Assembly (NCBI RefSeq): GCF_018687715.1 | Contig: NC_056752.1 | Location: 10,616,001 to 10,680,000 of the forward strand | Length of the DNA: 64,000 nucleotides | Direction: 5' to 3' | Source: Carya illinoinensis | Lineage: Eukaryota > Streptophyta > Magnoliopsida > Fagales > Juglandaceae | Shown here: positions 50,124-61,581 of the stretch, piece by piece | How the letters are laid out: every line of letters starts with the position of its first letter | Position numbering within the stretch: the stretch's first letter is position 1 | Notes under the pieces: generated by a model | Database searches by the model: none | What the model was told of the DNA's origin: nothing | The model's input: only the letters and a program-made list of their open reading frames with translations | Position numbers and translations under genes: made by a program

Positions 50124-51246
50124 TCCCATGATAGCTTAAGCTTAGGGCCATTTTATAAGGAAAATAGCGCTACTTTGTCGCCCAAGACTTACCACTCAAG
50201 TTGACAGCTTAGCAAAATTTTTTATTTTAACTTAATAATTAAAAAAATAATTTTAAATATATTGGTGTATTTTTTATTTTAAAAATATTTAAATATATTA
50301 AAAAAATGATTTTTTTTTTTTAAATACCTAGCAATAACAATAAGCAGTGGTAAATAGTTTTCAATGTAATAAAGCAACATAAGTATCTTAATCTTTCTAA
50401 ATTTTTTTAGAAATGTGGGTTCAAATGTAAATAAAAAAGTTGAAATAAATGTTTTCGTTCTTTTAAAAAAATTTCTATTCATTTCTTTTTTCTACGCAAA
50501 TTTCTATACATTCCACGGGAGAATTTGTATAACTCTCGCGTTGAGTTATTTTTTATTTTAAATTTTAATACTTCGATTTTTAAAGTTTTGGAAAATAAAA
50601 AAAGATATATCATAAAAAATTAATTTTTTATATAAATGATAGATTTATCTTTTTTTTTTTTTTTAAATAGAATGTACGAGGCTTGTAAGTTGTAAATATT
50701 AACTTCTCATTCTTGAAACGATATTCTACTGGGTGGTCAAATTCCAATAATTATTTTCAAATTTAGGCCTAGTTTGGTTACCAATGACTCATTCCATATA
50801 ATTATTACGATTTTCTTAAACTCTTATATAAAATATAATAAATAATTTTATTTTTTTAAATTTTAAAATAAAAATAATATTAAAAAAATTAGATTGTAAT
50901 AGTATTTTATTTAACTTTAAATTTTTATCTCATTTCATCTCACCTGTGTAACTAAACGAAACCTAATGGTGATGATTTTACCAAATCAGATGTTATTGAT
51001 TTCAGGTTCAAAATATTCATCATCTTAGTATTTACCATATTTATAGAGTAAATTACCATTAGATTTGAAAATAAAATTATGAATTTTTAAAAAATCAATT
51101 AAATAGAACATTCTGGTCAAGAATGATGTAGAGAGGAGGAAATTAAAGGAATGGAGATAAAAGAGATTGAAAGGGTATATATGCATGATAATTGCTTTGA
51201 CTCTAAATTGATGGAATGCTTGCCGAATGTCATTAATTTAAATAGA
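50124..51246. mobile_element. AT-rich spacer with a Tourist-like MITE at 50766-50963
   Basis: The MITE has ends GGCCTAGTTTGGTTA and TAACTAAACGAAACC flanked by TTA and TAA. The rest is AT-rich with T runs and no gene. Confidence 0.65.
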
Positions 51247-51412
51247 AATGATATTTGCAGTCGTGATTGTGCAAGCGGCGTGCAGTCGTTTTGAAAAAAA
51301 TAAATTAACATGAGACTCATATGAAAAAAAAACTAATTTTTTAATTGTAGACCTCACTATTTTTCAAAACGATTGCGCGGTATTTACAATTTCACGACTG
51401 TATGTAACATTG
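51247..51412. mobile_element. Foldback MITE
   Basis: Left ATATTTGCAGTCGTG and TGCAGTCGTTTTGAAAAA pair with right TTTTTCAAAACGATTGC and CACGACTGTATGTAA, giving two nested arms around an AT-rich loop. Weaker relatives at 2930-3080 and 44465-44640. Confidence 0.65.
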
Positions 51413-51850
51413 TTCTAATTTAAAATGAGAATCGACTAGTACTTTTTAAAGCACGTGGGATAATTGCTTTTTACAACTTTTTTTTTTATTATAAATTTTA
51501 TAATTTTCAATATATCAATAATAAATAAAAATAAAATTTTCTTAAATATATTCAACATCTTTTTTTCCTACCTCTCTTCTCTATCATTGTCTCCCTTCCC
51601 TAATTCCCGTGTAAAGCTAGGTTAGAAGTCATTATTGTAGAAGTGTTCATGTTTTCTTTCTCCCGCGGTGGAAAATGACTTTCTAGGATCTATAGCTTTC
51701 AAACTTCTCTGAGCAATACATGACAGTCCTATAGATTCACCCAAGCCATCAATCAAAAACTTCCAAGAAGTCGTGTCTCAATCCAAATATGCCGGTAAAT
51801 GTCAGAACTTCAAAATGAAACGTGAGTCCCACCTGCTGCCTATCTCTATT

Positions 51851-52773
51851 AGTTTTGCTACGTACAAATATAACAAAACTATTTTGAAATTCATACCAAT
51901 ATTAATTTATTTATATTTAAAATTTAAATTAATACTATTTTTAATAAAATTTACTTTTTGACCAATCACATCATATTAGTATACAGATTAGTGCACAATT
52001 ATGCTTGTAACTATACTTTTCCATCTCTATTACTCTCCTTGGAAAAAGATATAATTATAAGTATAATTATATATTAATCTGTGTATTAATATAATATAAT
52101 TGATTAAAAAATAAATTTTATTGAAAATGATATTAATTTAAATTTTAAATATGAATAAATCAATATTAGTACATAAATTAGTACGCGACTATATTTGTAT
52201 ATAGTAAAACTCCTCTCCTTGCCACACATACTGTTTCAACAGGTTTATTTTACGAGTTTTGCTATATACAATCACAGTCGCGTACTAATCTGTATATTAA
52301 TACTGATTCATTCATATTTAAAATTTAAATTAACACTATTTTTAATAAAATCTATTTTTTAATCAATCACATCATATTGATGTACAGATTAGTACACAAT
52401 TGTGCTTGCAACTATATTTTTCCTTATTTTACGAGTTTGGTTATATATAAGCAAAGTCGCATAATAATCTGCGTATTAATATTAATTTTTTCATACTTAA
52501 AATTTAAATTAATAGTATTTTTAATAAAATCTATTTTTTGATCAATCACAATAAATTAGTACACATATTAATACATAATTATACTTGTAACTAAATTTTG
52601 AGTTTTACTACATACAAATACAGTCGCGCACTAATCTGTATATCAATACTGATTTATTCATACTTAAAATTTAAATTAATACTGTTTTTAATTAAATCTA
52701 CTTTTTAATCAATCATATCAAGTTAGTATACAGATTAGTACACAATTATGCTTGTAACTATATTTTTTCTTAA
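51851..52773. repeat. Cluster of five related MITE units
   Basis: Units at about 51851-52026 (+), 52039-52213 (inverted), 52252-52428 (+), 52430-52598 (+) and 52599-52773 (+), each about 170-177 bp. Each has outer arms of the type GTCGCGTACTAATCTGTATA and TACAGATTAGTACACAATT, and a shared core AAATTTAAATTAATACT. A sixth unit, inverted and cut by the window edge, lies at 63843-64000. Confidence 0.85.
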
Positions 52774-53339
52774 ATTTTTTTCTTTTTTATACTTCAAATC
52801 TTACCGTTCTTCTAAATACAAGCATCATGCGGACGAATTGTGCACCGATAGCTGGCATGGATTTTTATATGTTTTATTAAAATAAAAAAAAAAAGTGATG
52901 GAGACGATGATTACGTATTCGCTCAATAGCTGTGTCTTTCTCAACCCTTTTTATTCTCTTTATTTTTACTTCTCGAGCCAGCAACTCACCCAACACCATC
53001 AAGTTGCACCCCCAATCAAAAACCTTTGTTCTACACTACACAAAGCAGAGCACACACAAAACACCATCTTTTTTTCATTTTTGGGTCAAAAGCACCACAT
53101 CAAATTGCCATTTTACGAATTGATGCTATTAGCAAAATAAGGGTGGAACATACTGCAGAATCCGCATTCCTTAGCAGCAAAGGTGATTTAATCAAAATAT
53201 CTTCCCAGAGGAGAATTTCTTGACGCCAAGCTGGGTGGGAACCCCTCATTCACCTAGTGCAGTTTCATGGCAGCAAGGCCTCTTTTTGAAGAATGATTTA
53301 TGTGCAGAATTGGTAGTGAGTAACTAGTGAGGATCTAGA
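52774..53339. other. Upstream flank of LINE fragment
   Basis: CT- and AC-rich stretch (52910-53110) with short overlapping open frames. It may be further 5' LINE sequence (TTGACGCCAAGCTGGGTGG), but I see no domain. Confidence 0.3.
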
Positions 53340-54660
53340 AAGACATGTAGATCCCTTGCCCTTTATCCTTCAAAATCCAATCCTCAGCCAAGATCCTCCA
53401 TGAGGATGCCAAGGTGAAGAATTTGATAGACAGTGACACAAAACAGTGGAATATCTCTCCAATCCGATCTTTATTCTCTGCCTCTGAAGGGGAGGAAATT
53501 TGCAAAATCCCAATCAATGCTTGTGATAGGCTTGACAAACTGGCTTGGAGCTGCACTTCTAATGGGAAATTTTCTGTTAGTAGTGCATATCACCTTCAAG
53601 GAGAGATACAGGACATAGTGAAGGGAAAATCTTCTTATAGCACTAATGCAAGGTCAATTTGGCCACGAATATGGGAACTTAATTAAGATTGGAAATGCAG
53701 GCAGAACCTTTCTGTGGAGGGCTAGTCTTGAAGCTCTTCCCACTAAGGTGAGTTTTTCTAAGATTAAAGTGGTTGATAATGCAAACTACCCAATATGCTT
53801 AGATTGCCCAGAAACTGCTGAACATGCATTGTGGAGTTGTATTTCTGCTCAAGATGCTTGGGAACAAAGCTCTAGAAGAATTCAAAAAAGTTTAATTAAA
53901 GGAGATCTTTCAAAGAGGTGCTAGAAGGTGTCTTTACTTATCTGACAATAGAGGAAACTTAAAGAGTTTGCAATGGTGGCTTATGAATTACATAAGAGAA
54001 GGTATGCTTATGCATTTGGCGTAGACTTGATACATCCCAGCACGCTGGTGGCACAATCAAAAAAGAATCTAGAGGATTTCAAAGAGGTGTTTCACAAGAG
54101 TCCACATTGAGCAGTACACAACACAAGTCCCACTTTAAAATGGACAACACCTCCAAGGGATACATTAAAACTAAACTGCTATGCTTCTACCAACAAAACT
54201 CACTGCAAAGTGGGTATTGGAGTGGTAATTCGTGACTGGCAAGGTCAAGTCTTAGCAATTCTTAGAGCCATAAGGGATCTCTATCTAGATGCTCATCTAG
54301 CTGAAACAGTAGTTGATCTTCAAGATGCAATGTTTAGCTCAAACCTAGGCTTAAATCGAACCATCTTGGAAGGAGATGCTTTAAGGATGGTTAAGATAGT
54401 GGTTGCAGAGGAGGAGAATTGGAGCAATGCTGGATTACTTACATATAGCAAGACTTTTTGCCTTGTCATCACGATTGTCCAAGATTTTAAATCTTTGGAT
54501 CAAATAGACTGTAACCATGGGTTAGGTTTCCTATTTTCACCTCACGCATCAATTCTCTAAATTCCATGGTTTTCAAACTAACCTAGTTATACGGTCATAT
54601 CATTATTAGTGTCTTGCCAGCCATAGTGGGGATTGTAAGTATTTTGATGAGAAAGAAAAA
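53340..54660 (+). mobile_element. 5'-truncated L1-type LINE (zf-RVT and RNase H)
   Basis: 53414-53686 reads VKNLIDSDTKQWN..., DKLAWSCTSNGKFSVSSAYHL, the linker before zf-RVT. After a +1 shift near 53680, 53646-53924 continues with RTFLWRASLEALPTKV and CLDCPETAEHALWSC, the zf-RVT. After further stops, 54170-54450 holds the RNase H-like domain (NKTHCKVGIGVVIRDWQGQVLA, LAETVVDLQDAMFSSNLG, ILEGDALRMVKIV). An A-rich tail lies at 54650-54663. It is better preserved than the LINE at 9-22 kb and belongs to a different subfamily. Confidence 0.82.
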
Positions 54661-54663
54661 AAA

Positions 54664-55552
54664 AGCATTAAAGCTAAGTCAAGTCAACATGTTGAACTAT
54701 GAAGCTAGAAGAGTTTATATATTGCTATCATGAAGTTAGTGAATGATCTTCCAAGTGACAATGGCAATATCATGATAAGTGATTCATGAACTTAATTCAC
54801 GCATAGGCTTAGATGGTTAGAAAGACTTCCTATGATGTTAGGTTGCTGTTTAAATGATCATGATTTGATAAATGTCGCGTACGTATAAGGTTAAAAACCT
54901 ATCACCAAGGTGAACAAGCCTTAATTAATTATCATGTCTTATGGGGTCTTGATCATGATCGCTCCGTAATAGTACTTATGATAGATAGGTTTTTTCAATG
55001 ACCATGATTAGATGGAAAGTTCGATAATTTTGCAATAGTTCTTGTAAACAATTGTTGATAATTGTAATCTCACTCGATCATTCTAAATAAGGTCAAATCA
55101 ACATATATAAATGGGTATTGAATGATCAAAATTCATTATATCGATTTGAAACCCTATGTATTGACTGTCTCTTAGCTATCGGTCGACTGTCGCCATCAAT
55201 TCAAATAGTAGAGTTTTCTATTTCGATTTACCTGAGACTTGTTTCTCTATAAATAGAACATAGTCCACGAAATCATACGCTAAGTCCACGAAAATCATAC
55301 ACTTAATTCTTTGGCGTCATAGACATTTTTGTCTTGGTTCTTTAAGAGATCGAGGAGAAAAATAGGTAGAAGCTGATCATGGTTGAGTTGTCACTATCAT
55401 AGAAAAACGTTTTAGGATCTGATTGTTGAAAACTAGAGAAACATTTCCAGGACAGTAGATTTATATCAGGAGATTTTGGTGAAACATTTCATGTGGTACT
55501 TATGTTCAGGACGCTGTGCAATTTTATTTATTTTGAGAAATACCCCTTGTCC
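54664..55552. other. Intergenic left of CACTA element
   Basis: No gene recognised. AT-rich with moderate complexity. Confidence 0.4.
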
Positions 55553-55739
55553 CACTACAACAAAAAATATTTTTTGGGATGAAAATTTTCGTCCCAAAAT
55601 GTATAGCTTTCATTCTGAAAGATTTTTTGAGATGAAAAAATTTCGTCTCAAGGTCGTCCCAACATCACTGTCCCAGAAGATATATTGGGACGAAAATCAC
55701 AATTTCGTCCCAAAATATATCTTTTGGAACGATTTTGAA

Positions 55740-56105
55740 ATTGACCGTTCGATACCGTTCGAACGATGGATTTTTTTGTCACGGTTAAAATTCATTCCAG
55801 AATAGCGTTTGAATGCTTCTCAGATACCGTTCGAACGTTAACGTTTCTTTTGAACGGTTAGCAAGATACGTTCAAACGATCAATAGAAATACGTTCGAAC
55901 GTTAAATGAGCCGATCGAACGGTACAAGAGATCGAACGGTGATGATCAACGTTCGAACGATATGGTAATTTCCTGCGTTTGAACGTTTTTTTGAGCATCT
56001 GGTATCGTTCGAACGGTTTGCGCATTGATGTTTGAACGCTACATTATCGTTTGAACGGCATGCCCATTAATGTTCGAACGTGATTCGGTCGTTCGAACGG
56101 ATATT
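55740..56105. repeat. Left palindrome field of the CACTA element
   Basis: About fifteen copies or variants of CGTTCGAACG (TTCGAA core) occur every 15-35 bp. Many variants differ only by CG to TG or CA (CGTTTGAACG, CGTTCAAACG). Confidence 0.88.
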
Positions 56106-56290
56106 ATTTTTATTAAAACCAATAATTATAAAAAAACTAAATAGACATCCATATTATTTGAAAAACATAAATTAGGAACTGTTTAATTACTCACAAAAGT
56201 TTTATAATAAGTGCGAAGAAATAAATAACCATAAAACTAGCATTGTTCATACATAATTAGATAATGTCATAAGCTAGACGTAAAAAACCA

Positions 56291-57279
56291 TCAGTTGGTT
56301 GGAGGCCTATACTGTTGCATAAGCTGTTGCATTTGGAGTTGCATATCTCTCCTGAACTCTGCTTGTTCTTCTTCATGTTGTTTGAGGCGCATCTCCATGT
56401 CTCCTTGTCTCGCCAATTGAGCCTCTAACTCTTGTTATTTTGCAACCAATTCTTCAATTCTACGATTCGCATTCTCTTGAGTTATAGAGGCAGACCCGGA
56501 AGAAGAGGAAGAGGGAGAAGGTTTTACATAGCGACCCAAACCCCTCAAATATCCTGAACGTTCACCCAGAACTTGTGTAAAAATCTCAACATCTGTATTT
56601 GAGGAATTTTAATCTGACGCAGATTCAGCACGCAGGGCAACCATTTTATCCTATACATAAGATAAAGAGTTAATATCATCATAAATATTCAAATATATTT
56701 ATTTAAAACAAATTATAATACTTACATAATTTTCACGTGCATCAAGATGACTCCACTCTCCATTACGATTAGTATGTGATGCAGCATATAATTTTGTCAG
56801 ATCATAATTGGCATCTGAATCTTGCTATAATAAAGATTTGTTAAGATATAAAATCATTATGATTGATATATTCAGTTAACTATATACAAATAAAAGAATA
56901 GCAATACCAATTTTTTAGAGTGGTGGTGGAAAGATCTTGAGCTTGCATGATGAGTAATCTTCAATTTTGATCTATTTGTTTTGTTTATAGAACTTCGCTC
57001 CTACATAAGAGTTGAAAATATTAAAAAGCGGAATTAAAAATAGGACTAAAATAATTAAATTAATTATACCTTATATGATGGATCCTCAAACATTTCACAA
57101 AGTTTTTCCCAATCAGAAGGTTGCACATCTTGAAAAGGATGTTGGCGTGCTTCTTCACTATTCTCAAACTTATTATAATGCTCATGACACCTCGCCTTAT
57201 ACTTGCGGAATGCATTACTCATAAGCTCTTCCACAGTTTTATGCTCCTCTCTCCGATCAAAATTTAATTCGAAATCATC
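56291..57279 (-). pseudogene. Transposase_24-like (Ptta/En-Spm) C-terminal relic
   Basis: Four exons on the minus strand, 57070-57279, 56908-57000, 56726-56824 and 56291-56650, each start after AG and end before GT with consistent phase, 254 codons in all. Motifs: DDFELNFDRREEHKTVEELM, RHEHYNKF-type CHEHYNKFENSEEA, DWEKLCEMFEDPSYK, ERSSINKTNRSKLKITHHASS, SFHHHSKK, VLGERSGYLRGLGR and a C-terminal Gln/Glu coiled coil ending QQLMQQYRPPTN. This is the TNPA-like accessory protein type found in CACTA elements. The last exon has in-frame TAA at 56609-56611 and 56435-56437, so it is broken. The N-terminal part is missing or unrecognisable beyond 57280. Confidence 0.82.
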
Positions 57280-57689
57280 CTTACAGAAAAAAGTTTGGAC
57301 AAAAATATTATCATTTATAATATTCTAACTTTAAAGTAAAATAAAATTATTAGTCCAATTAAATTTTAACTTTTAACTTTTAAGTATTTTAAGTATTATT
57401 AAATCCAGATTATTTGTATTTTATTTAAAATTCATTTTATTAATTCAAATATTAAGTATTTTTGTGTTATTAAAACAAAACAAATTGTATTAACCTATAG
57501 TTGAATAATTCAACATCATAAATAATTAAGTTTTGTAGCAAATCTTAGATGATTTGTAATTTAATTCATTCTCATTTGATTATTTGAATCTTTTAAGTAT
57601 TTAAGTATTATTAAATGTAGATTATAAATAATTAATTTTTAATTCAACTTCTGCATTTAAAATGTTAATTATTTTAACACTGACCAACA

Positions 57690-58435
57690 TAACGTTCAAA
57701 CGGTGCTCGTCACCGTTCGATCTAAGGACATACGTTCGAACGGCACATGAATACCGTTCGAACGGATTACTTCCAGAAATCACTCGTCTTCAACCTCCGA
57801 AAACCCCAACATTTACAGTCCATATTACATCAAAAGATAGCAAACTATATGATGAACTCATGTAAGCAAACGAAAACACTTATATAACAACTAAAATGAG
57901 GTCAAATTTAAGGATAATACCTGATTTGGAGAGATAAAGCGGAAAATCTACCAAACGGTCAAAACTCTTCACCAAACGGTAAAAACAACATCTTAATCCG
58001 AAAATATAAGAGATTGATAGGAGTTAGTAATATTTGAGGGCTAGATTGAAGAATAATAGCGTTGGTTGGAAGAAAATGAGCGTGTGAGTGATATTGACTC
58101 GACTGGAACGAGTGCGAGATTGTGAGGTTCTGTTGTGTAAATGTAGAACATTTACGTTCGAACGGTTGTTTAATTAACGTTCAAACGTCTAATCGATTAG
58201 CGGGAAAAAATTTTCCCCCGCTAATCTAACGTTCGAACGTGAAAATACACGTTCGAACGTTTAATTATACGTTTGAACGGTTATATTAAACCGTTCAAAT
58301 GTCAAATCGATTAGCGGGAAAAATTTCCCCTGCTAATCTAACGTTCGAACGTTAACATATCCGTTCGAACATCATTAATGAACGTTTGAACGCCATTATT
58401 AAACCGTTCAAACGTTTAAGTTATATTGTTGCTTA
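57690..58435. repeat. Inner palindrome field of the CACTA element
   Basis: More CGTTCGAACG-type palindromes, dense at 57690-57770 and 58150-58420. Two copies of ATCGATTAGCGGGAAAAA (58193, 58308) followed by their near complement GCTAATCTAACGTTCGAACG form a duplicated module. Confidence 0.8.
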
Positions 58436-59150
58436 TTGTATTTTTTTTGCACTATACCTTTAAATATAATAACTTCTAAATATACTATAGTTTAGAGACA
58501 TAGTAATATAACTATATAATATATAATCAAACAAATATTATATAGTTTAGTAACATATATAGTATAAAATATCATATTACATCTAATATTATAGTCAAAT
58601 ACATATATCAACCTATTATATATAACATATATATGGTACCATAGCATAGGGTTATATGCATCACATGCATATATATATAATGTTTAGTACTATTATATTA
58701 TTATTATATTATTTAATAAATGGATATATATTAATATATATAGTGTCATCTATACTAGTATATATATGTGATACTAGTTAATATCACATATAATATATAT
58801 GTTATATAAATACATGAACATAGTTTCATGTATATAGTAGTCTATATTATATTAATTATACTATATAATATAACTTATACTATATACTATATAATATTCA
58901 ATAGTATAATATATTTTAATAAAATATAATATAATATATACTATATATATAAAAAATTATATATATAATACATAGTGTTTAATAATATATAAGTGCATTA
59001 AATATATTGCATTATAATATATTTAACAGTTAAAATATATTCTAATTGAATTAATTATTATATTTAATATAATTAATACCGAATATTACATTTAAATATT
59101 ATTTATTATCATGAAAAATCGATTAATTAGGGAAGTGATTAATATTCAGT
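58436..59150. other. AT-rich centre between the divergent CACTA genes
   Basis: About 700 bp almost wholly of TATA/ATAT steps with little G or C and no palindromes. It sits between the two gene relics, where a shared promoter region would be expected. Confidence 0.6.
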
Positions 59151-59788
59151 TAATACGTTCGAACGGTAGTAACTTACCGTTCGAACGGCACTGCATATAT
59201 AAGCCCCCGACGTCACTTTCACCGAAGGTTGCACGTCTCCATTTCCTCCGTACTAAGCCTCCAAACCGCCGTCAACAGTGCCCACTCAAAGCCTCTACCT
59301 CTAACTACCGGTATTTTTCATTTTTAAAGCATTTTACCGTTTAGATTTAGGTTTTTTATAGATTAATTGTTTAATTTAGGGTAAACCAATTTATACATCA
59401 AAATAATCGGTAGATTTGCATAAAACCTTGTTAGGAACGTTTATTTAGGTTTCTATTGCATTTATTTTGGTGTAAAATCCAGGGAATCGAAGGATTCCAT
59501 GGATTTCAATGGCCGAGTCGACTCGGCCTGGAATCCCGATCGACACGAAGATCGTTCGAACGCTATGCGTAGCGTTCGAACGATATAACATAACGGTCGA
59601 CCGTTACAGTAATCGTTCGAACGATTTTTAATTTTATATTTATATTATTAATATTGATATTGAGAAATATATTTATTGTTGATAATGTTGTTAATGTTAT
59701 TTATCTAGTCTGTAAATAGTTATTTGTTGTATTTTTCTTGTTAATGTTATATATCTAGTTTGTAATTATAAATTTCAGGTTGATTATA

Positions 59789-60997
59789 ATGTCTACTTCT
59801 AGACCGGCACGTAAGCGACGCAATCTTGGTGAGAGTAGTAGTGGTCCAGTTCGGGAGAGGACAGTTTCACTGGAGCGACCAGTAAAGATTTCTGATTTCC
59901 AGAGTCTTCTCTGGGAGGGTCATTCATTGCCCTCAATATTCAGTGATCGTGGTTGGGGACCTATCTTGGATGAACGGGAGGAAGCATGGGAGCCAGTCTC
60001 CTACATTGACATTGTTGCTGAGTTCTATAGAGAACTCGGCAGTGCCAGTGCAGATGATTCTGGGGCCTACAGTATCACTGTCCGAGGAGTACCCGTTGTA
60101 TTTTCACGAGATGAACTTATTGAACATCTTGGTATTCCTAGGCTGCCAGATGCATATCCGAATGTGGTGCCTAGAGAGTCTGATCCTTCAGTTGAGGCGG
60201 AGACAGCTGAGGAGGAGGCATCAGTTTATACTGATGAGGTCGATACCCTTGCTGATCACGAGGTGAGGGATTTGGTTGTCGGTCCAGATGCTCCACCGTA
60301 TGACGGGACGAAGAGCATCAAACAGGCAGATGTATCTTCTTTCTTTAAGATATTAAATTTGATAATTGCCAATAACATTGACCCTCGATAGCACAAGACA
60401 GAAGTTGGCATTGATCGGATGAAATTTATGATACGGGTCGCTCGTGGCATTCCTATCGACTTGGTGGGGTATATATTCGATAGGATTCGATCAGAATCTT
60501 GGTACATTTCGATGGATATACTACCATTCGGAGTCCTGATCACCTGATATCTACTATGTGCTGGTGTTGTGCCAGATGTTGCTGAGCGTAAACGGGAGCC
60601 GATGGGATCGATAAACAGCACCACCCTCTCACGCAACACGGGACACTCGAGACTGTGTTTTCATGCACATGTTCCAGAACCAGTTGATCCTCACAGAGAT
60701 GCACAGCAGGGAGATCATGGAGTCTCAGCTGCAGCTGCAGAGACATCTACACGGGCCGAGGCATCAGTCCACAGTGTTACTCGTGAGGAGATGGCTGACA
60801 TAGTGCGTGCAACGATCAACGAGCAGACATCAGCAGTGATCGATGCAGTGCGTATGGAGATCCATTCTACTGTGTCTGAGCTTCGTACAGAGTTTGCTGC
60901 CATGTCTGCGACTCAAGTCACCATCAGTACTTGACTGACACAAATAGAGGAACGTATAGCTGCAGTCGAGGAAGTGTGCAAAGACTTGGGGTCTTAA
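59789..60997 (+). pseudogene. Plant transposon protein (PF20167-like) relic in CACTA
   Basis: The ATG at 59789 (MSTSRPARKRRNLGESS) follows a TTTCAG acceptor-like site at 59773-59778, so upstream exons are likely. One frame runs to TAA at 60995 but is cut by TAG 60389, TGA 60545 and TGA 60932. The segment FQSLLWEGHSLPSIFSDRGWGP, YIDIVAEFYRELG, ITVRGVPVVFSRDELIEHLGIPRLPDAYP matches the putative plant transposon protein domain as I remember it. The C-terminal part has SVHSVTREEMADIVRATINEQTSAVIDAV and a heptad-like tail. The first stop follows IANNIDPR and could be a TGG to TAG change. Function of this family is not established. Confidence 0.75.
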
Positions 60998-61204
60998 TTA
61001 CTTTATGATATATTTGATTTATTTATTTCCTGTTTTTTGTATGAACAATATTTTGTGTTTTGTAAATTCAGTATTTAAGTATGAAATAGTACTGTTTTAT
61101 ATTTTCTAAACTAATTCTTAATTTAGATTATTCATATTATTTAATTAACCAATTTTTTATAATTACTAGTTAATCTAAATATAATTTGGCAAAAAACTTA
61201 AAAA

Positions 61205-61581
61205 ATTAAAACCCTGTCACCGTTCGACCGATTCAAATAACGTTTGAACGGTGAATATGCATCATTCGAACGGTTACTATTTACCGTTCGAACGGTTTAT
61301 CAATTTCCCTCCAAAATAATTTTGCCTATCGCGCCAATATTACGTTCAAACGGTAAAAATTAAACGTTCGAAGGGTTAATCATTAACAGTTGAACAGTTA
61401 ACTTATTTGGGACAAAAAATTTCGTCCCTAAGAATACCGTTCGAACGCGTTCGAATGGTCTGGCATGACCGTCGTCATTTTGGAACGAAATTCAAATTTC
61501 GTTCCAAATTCTCACTTTTTGAGACGATTTTCAATTCGTCCTAAAGTAATTTCGTCCCAAAAAATGTTTTTTGTTGTAGTG
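61205..61581. repeat. Right subterminal palindrome field of the CACTA element
   Basis: Seven or so CGTTCGAACG variants (61217-61460), then inverted GGGACAAAAAATTTCGTCCC, GGAACGAAATTCAAATTTCG and GAGACGATTTTCAATTCGTC foldbacks up to the terminal repeat. Confidence 0.85.

Larger units (their letters stand above)
55553..61581. mobile_element. Complete CACTA (En/Spm) element, 6.0 kb
   Basis: Terminal inverted repeats CACTACAACAAAAAA continue for about 32 bp with two mismatches, and a perfect 3-bp duplication TCC flanks both sides (55550-55552 and 61582-61584). Both ends carry a ladder of inverted GGGACGAAA/TTTCGTCCC pairs, then many CGTTCGAACG palindromes. Inside are a minus-strand Transposase_24-like relic near the left end and a plus-strand plant-transposon gene relic near the right end, diverging from an AT-rich centre. 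No TnpD/Transposase_21 catalytic gene is present, so it is non-autonomous. Confidence 0.93.

Noticed and set aside
55476..55805. 109-codon open frame at the left CACTA end
   Set aside because: It crosses the transposon boundary and is made of foldback and palindrome repeats.
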